From: Roseovarius faecimaris
GTDB lineage: Bacteria > Pseudomonadota > Alphaproteobacteria > Rhodobacterales > Rhodobacteraceae
Direction: 5' to 3'
DNA length: 64,000 nt
Assembly: GCF_009762325.1 (NCBI RefSeq)
Contig: NZ_CP034348.1
Coordinates: 2,672,501-2,736,500, forward strand
A program made the translations under genes and the position numbers. Below, one piece after another: positions 63,496-64,000 of this stretch. The notes beneath the pieces are model-generated. The model made no database searches. It saw nothing but the letters and a program-made list of their open reading frames with translations, and had not been told where the DNA came from. The first letter of the stretch is position 1. The number at the start of each line of letters is the position of its first letter.

Positions 63496-64000
63496 TCAGC
63501 TGTCCAACTGGCGGCTGAGGATCGTCGCGAACTCATCGGCAAAGGCCTCATAACCTGCCACGATCCGGTCCGCATCCGAGCTCAGCTTGTTGTAGAAAAC
63601 CACCGCCGGGATCGCCGCAAGAAGGCCCAGGCCCGTGGCCAGAAGCGCCTCGGCGATGCCGGGTGCGACCACGGCAAGGTTGGTGCTTTGCTGCTCGGCG
63701 ATCTCGATAAAGGCATTCATGATGCCCCAGACCGTCCCGAAGAGACCCACGAACGGCGCGGTGGAGCCGATTGTCGCCAGAACGGTCAGCCCGCTTTGCA
63801 GGCTCTCGCTTTCCTTCGCGATCGCCACATCCATCGACCGGTCGATCCGCGCCGTGGCCCCGGCGATCAGCCCGCCATCCTGCCGGTGACTGCGCCGCCA
63901 TTCCATCATGCCCGCCGCAAACACCTTCTCAGACTGCCCGTCCGGATCGGGGCCGATCACGTCGAACAGCTCGTCCAGCGGCTCACCCGACCAGAACTTG
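63496..64000 (-). CDS. tolQ: Tol-Pal system motor protein (5' part outside window)
   Basis: The C-terminal 168 residues of TolQ are in the window; the frame is open at 64000 and continues upstream (KFWSGEPLDELFDVIGPD reads on from the edge). Two TM helices are visible: STAPFVGLFGTVWGIMNAF and GIAEALLATGLGLLAAIPAVVFY. These are the second and third TM helices of the MotA/TolQ/ExbB fold. The start codon and first helix lie to the right of the window. Confidence 0.93.
   Translation of the reverse strand, partial: KFWSGEPLDELFDVIGPDPDGQSEKVFAAGMMEWRRSHRQDGGLIAGATARIDRSMDVAIAKESESLQSGLTVLATIGSTAPFVGLFGTVWGIMNAFIEIAEQQSTNLAVVAPGIAEALLATGLGLLAAIPAVVFYNKLSSDADRIVAGYEAFADEFATILSRQLDS

Overview
The window looks like chromosomal DNA of an alphaproteobacterium of the Rhodobacteraceae (Roseobacter group). 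The evidence is high GC, GTG/TTG starts, many ATGA-type overlaps, the tolQRAB-pal-cpoB-tilS-ftsH order, gcvT-H-P behind a tandem glycine riboswitch, and short intergenic repeats containing AAATACTCC. No rRNA, complete tRNA, CRISPR array or insertion sequence was seen.

Left edge (1-650): the end of an integrated element. A minus-strand HTH gene with a replication-initiator look runs off the left end. The element stops at a displaced 3' half of tRNA-Cys (601-647), the usual footprint of tyrosine-recombinase integration. Core chromosome begins to its right.

0.7-11.8 kb: a HAD-type phosphatase, then a compact operon of DeoR regulator, Ugp-like ABC importer (ATPase, binding protein, two permeases) and a GpdQ-type phosphodiesterase, probably for glycerol-3-phosphate or glycerophosphodiesters. 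Then an Aer-like PAS protein, a YHS protein, dacB and nadD.

11.8-24.8 kb: a GGDEF-EAL protein, ettA, a small membrane protein, an L,D-transpeptidase, a cold-shock gene, an SGNH esterase divergent from a YbbA/YbbP-like ABC system, an IMPase-like phosphatase, a LuxR-type regulator fused to an alpha/beta hydrolase, and two tandem paralogous small membrane proteins.

24.7-30.7 kb: the glycine cleavage operon with its riboswitch, an Fe-S type Rrf2 regulator and a gamma-glutamylcyclotransferase-like gene.

30.8-45.5 kb: an RTX protein, MATE exporter, DUF2254 membrane protein, gltX, DUF1801 protein, a three-gene MBL/metallopeptidase/DUF393 cluster, nadE, an exported MORN-repeat protein, an iron-sulfur (6-4)-type photolyase and an SDR.

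45.6-55 kb: leuA preceded by what looks like a leaderless leucine leader peptide and attenuator (not part of any standard gene list, and one of the best finds here), a DUF1772/TetR pair with two operators, cupin/acyl-CoA synthetase, and the zinc uptake locus znuA / zur-znuC-znuB around a Zur box.

55-64 kb: minus-strand block tolQ(partial)-tolR-tolA-tolB-pal-cpoB-tilS-ftsH-tam, covering cell-envelope constriction, tRNA-Ile modification and membrane proteolysis.
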